A stretch of 6,395 nt of DNA from CAWVWF01 sp963933885 (GTDB lineage Bacteria > Bacteroidota > Bacteroidia > Flavobacteriales_C > GCA-002722245), in the NCBI GenBank assembly GCA_963933885.1, contig CAWVWF010000185.1, positions 1-6,395 of the forward strand, in the 5' to 3' direction. Below the pieces are notes generated by a model. That model was not told the origin of the DNA. It ran no database searches and saw nothing but the letters and a program-made list of their open reading frames with translations. How positions within the stretch are numbered: the first letter of the stretch is position 1; each line of letters begins with the position of its first letter. Below are positions 5,351-6,395 of this stretch, piece by piece. Position numbers and translations under genes: made by a program.

Positions 5351-6395
5351 TTATGATTTTGCGTCTTCCTCTTTTACAAGATCAACATAGATTGGTGTTG
5401 CAATACATATTGAAGAATATGTTCCTACAACAACCCCTACTAATAATGCGAAAGCAAAACCTTGTAGAGAACCTGTTCCAAAAATCATAATTGCAAGCAA
5501 TACAACAACAAGTGTCATAGACGTGTTAAACGTACGAGATAACGTACTGTTTAATGCTTTGTTTACAACAACCTTTAAACCTTCTTTAGAATCACCTAAC
5601 AAACGCTCTCTAATTCTATCAAATACAACAACCGTATCATTTATCGAGTAACCAACAACTGTTAAGATGGCGGCAACGAATGAGGAATTAATCTCTAAAG
5701 AGAATGGTAATAAACCATGAGCGATAGAGAAAATAGCCAATACGATTAAAACATCATGGAAGATTGCTATTAATGCTCCAACTCCAAATTCCCACTTACG
5801 GAATCTAACTGCAACATATAAGAATATTGCGATTAAAGCGATTAATACAGATTTGTAAGATGCATCGATAATATCATCAGCAATTGTACTTTGTACTGTA
5901 TCTATTTGAAGAACTCCATAAGTTTTCGTTTCATCTAAATCAGTAAAGTTATCTACTGTTACATCACTTGGTAAATAAGAACTAAGTCCAGTAAATAAGA
6001 ATGCTTCAACTTTAGCATCAGCATCTTTACCTTCATCATCAGCTAAAAACTTCGTAGAAATCATTAACATTTTATTTCCTTCTCCAGCAGTTTTAACTTC
6101 TGGAGGGAATTCTTTTCCATCTAAAACGAATACACCATTTAAAGTTTCCTTTACTTTGGCAACATCTACATCGTCTTTAAATCCTACAGTATAAGTTCTA
6201 CCTCCTGAGAAATCAATTCCCTCATCAAAACCTCTTGAGAAAAATGATCCAATACCAGCAAGAATAACTAAACCTGAAATCACATAGAATTTCTTTCTTG
6301 AAGAAATAACATTGTAAGTAGTATTAGCAAACCAGTTCTCAGTTACTTTAGAAGAAAACTTAATTTCTTTTCCTTTATTTAACATCGTATCAAAT
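5351..6395 (-). CDS. secDF: Protein translocase SecDF, C-terminal SecF half (partial)
   Basis: Part of the inner-membrane SecDF complex, which uses the proton motive force to help pull proteins out of the SecYEG channel on the periplasmic side. Numbering from the Met at 6385, the product shows the first SecF membrane helix (about 33-50), GIDFSGGRTY (56-65), a periplasmic domain to about 170, then five more helices with the family motifs VRFRKWEFGVGALIAIFHDV (193-212), VGYSINDTVVVFDRIRERL (244-262), TLSRTFNTSMT (281-291) and a last helix with GTYSSICIATP. The C-terminus is complete at the TAA at 5351-5353. The frame has no stop between 6385 and the window edge (it reads FDT just before the Met). 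Bacteroidota usually carry SecD and SecF as one polypeptide, so I treat this as the end of a fused SecDF whose SecD half lies to the right. A stand-alone secF starting at 6385 cannot be excluded. Confidence 0.9.
   Translation of the reverse strand, partial: FDTMLNKGKEIKFSSKVTENWFANTTYNVISSRKKFYVISGLVILAGIGSFFSRGFDEGIDFSGGRTYTVGFKDDVDVAKVKETLNGVFVLDGKEFPPEVKTAGEGNKMLMISTKFLADDEGKDADAKVEAFLFTGLSSYLPSDVTVDNFTDLDETKTYGVLQIDTVQSTIADDIIDASYKSVLIALIAIFLYVAVRFRKWEFGVGALIAIFHDVLIVLAIFSIAHGLLPFSLEINSSFVAAILTVVGYSINDTVVVFDRIRERLLGDSKEGLKVVVNKALNSTLSRTFNTSMTLVVVLLAIMIFGTGSLQGFAFALLVGVVVGTYSSICIATPIYVDLVKEEDAKS

Overview
The window is AT-rich chromosomal DNA from a member of the Bacteroidota, most likely a flavobacterium-like (Flavobacteriales) organism. 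The evidence is a secreted enzyme with a C-terminal type IX secretion (T9SS) sorting domain, a small membrane-anchored protein of a type seen in this phylum, a SecF region that appears to be the end of a fused SecDF, a lipoprotein with an acidic stretch after its lipid cysteine, and start sites without clear Shine-Dalgarno sequences but with TAnnTTTG-like promoter elements. No phage, plasmid, CRISPR or defence genes are visible.

Layout from left to right. Positions 1-112 hold only short reading frames, possibly the tail of a plus-strand gene. A minus-strand FAD:protein FMN transferase lipoprotein (ApbE family) follows, divergent from a plus-strand hotdog-fold thioesterase. The thioesterase converges, with only 8 bases between stops, on a minus-strand gene for a small membrane-anchored protein of unknown function. 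That gene is divergent from a plus-strand class I/II PLP-dependent aminotransferase. A gap with a long AT-rich hairpin leads to a plus-strand GH18 chitinase-like enzyme. The next 340 bases carry no gene: they hold two strong intrinsic terminators with almost the same stem and, between them, a GC-rich inverted-repeat element with a small hexamer tandem repeat in its loop. The right edge is the minus-strand C-terminal (SecF) half of a SecDF translocase, still open at the end of the window.

The genes do not form one pathway. Three share a protein-export theme: SecDF assists Sec export, the chitinase has a Sec signal peptide and a T9SS tail, and ApbE is a Sec-exported lipoprotein that flavinylates extracytoplasmic proteins. 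This is thematic only, since strands alternate and most genes appear to have their own promoters. The coding content is ordinary. The most unusual material is non-coding: the REP/MITE-like inverted repeat at 5136-5255 between the terminators, and the hairpin at 3686-3722 just upstream of the chitinase. I do not see a convincing new multi-gene system.
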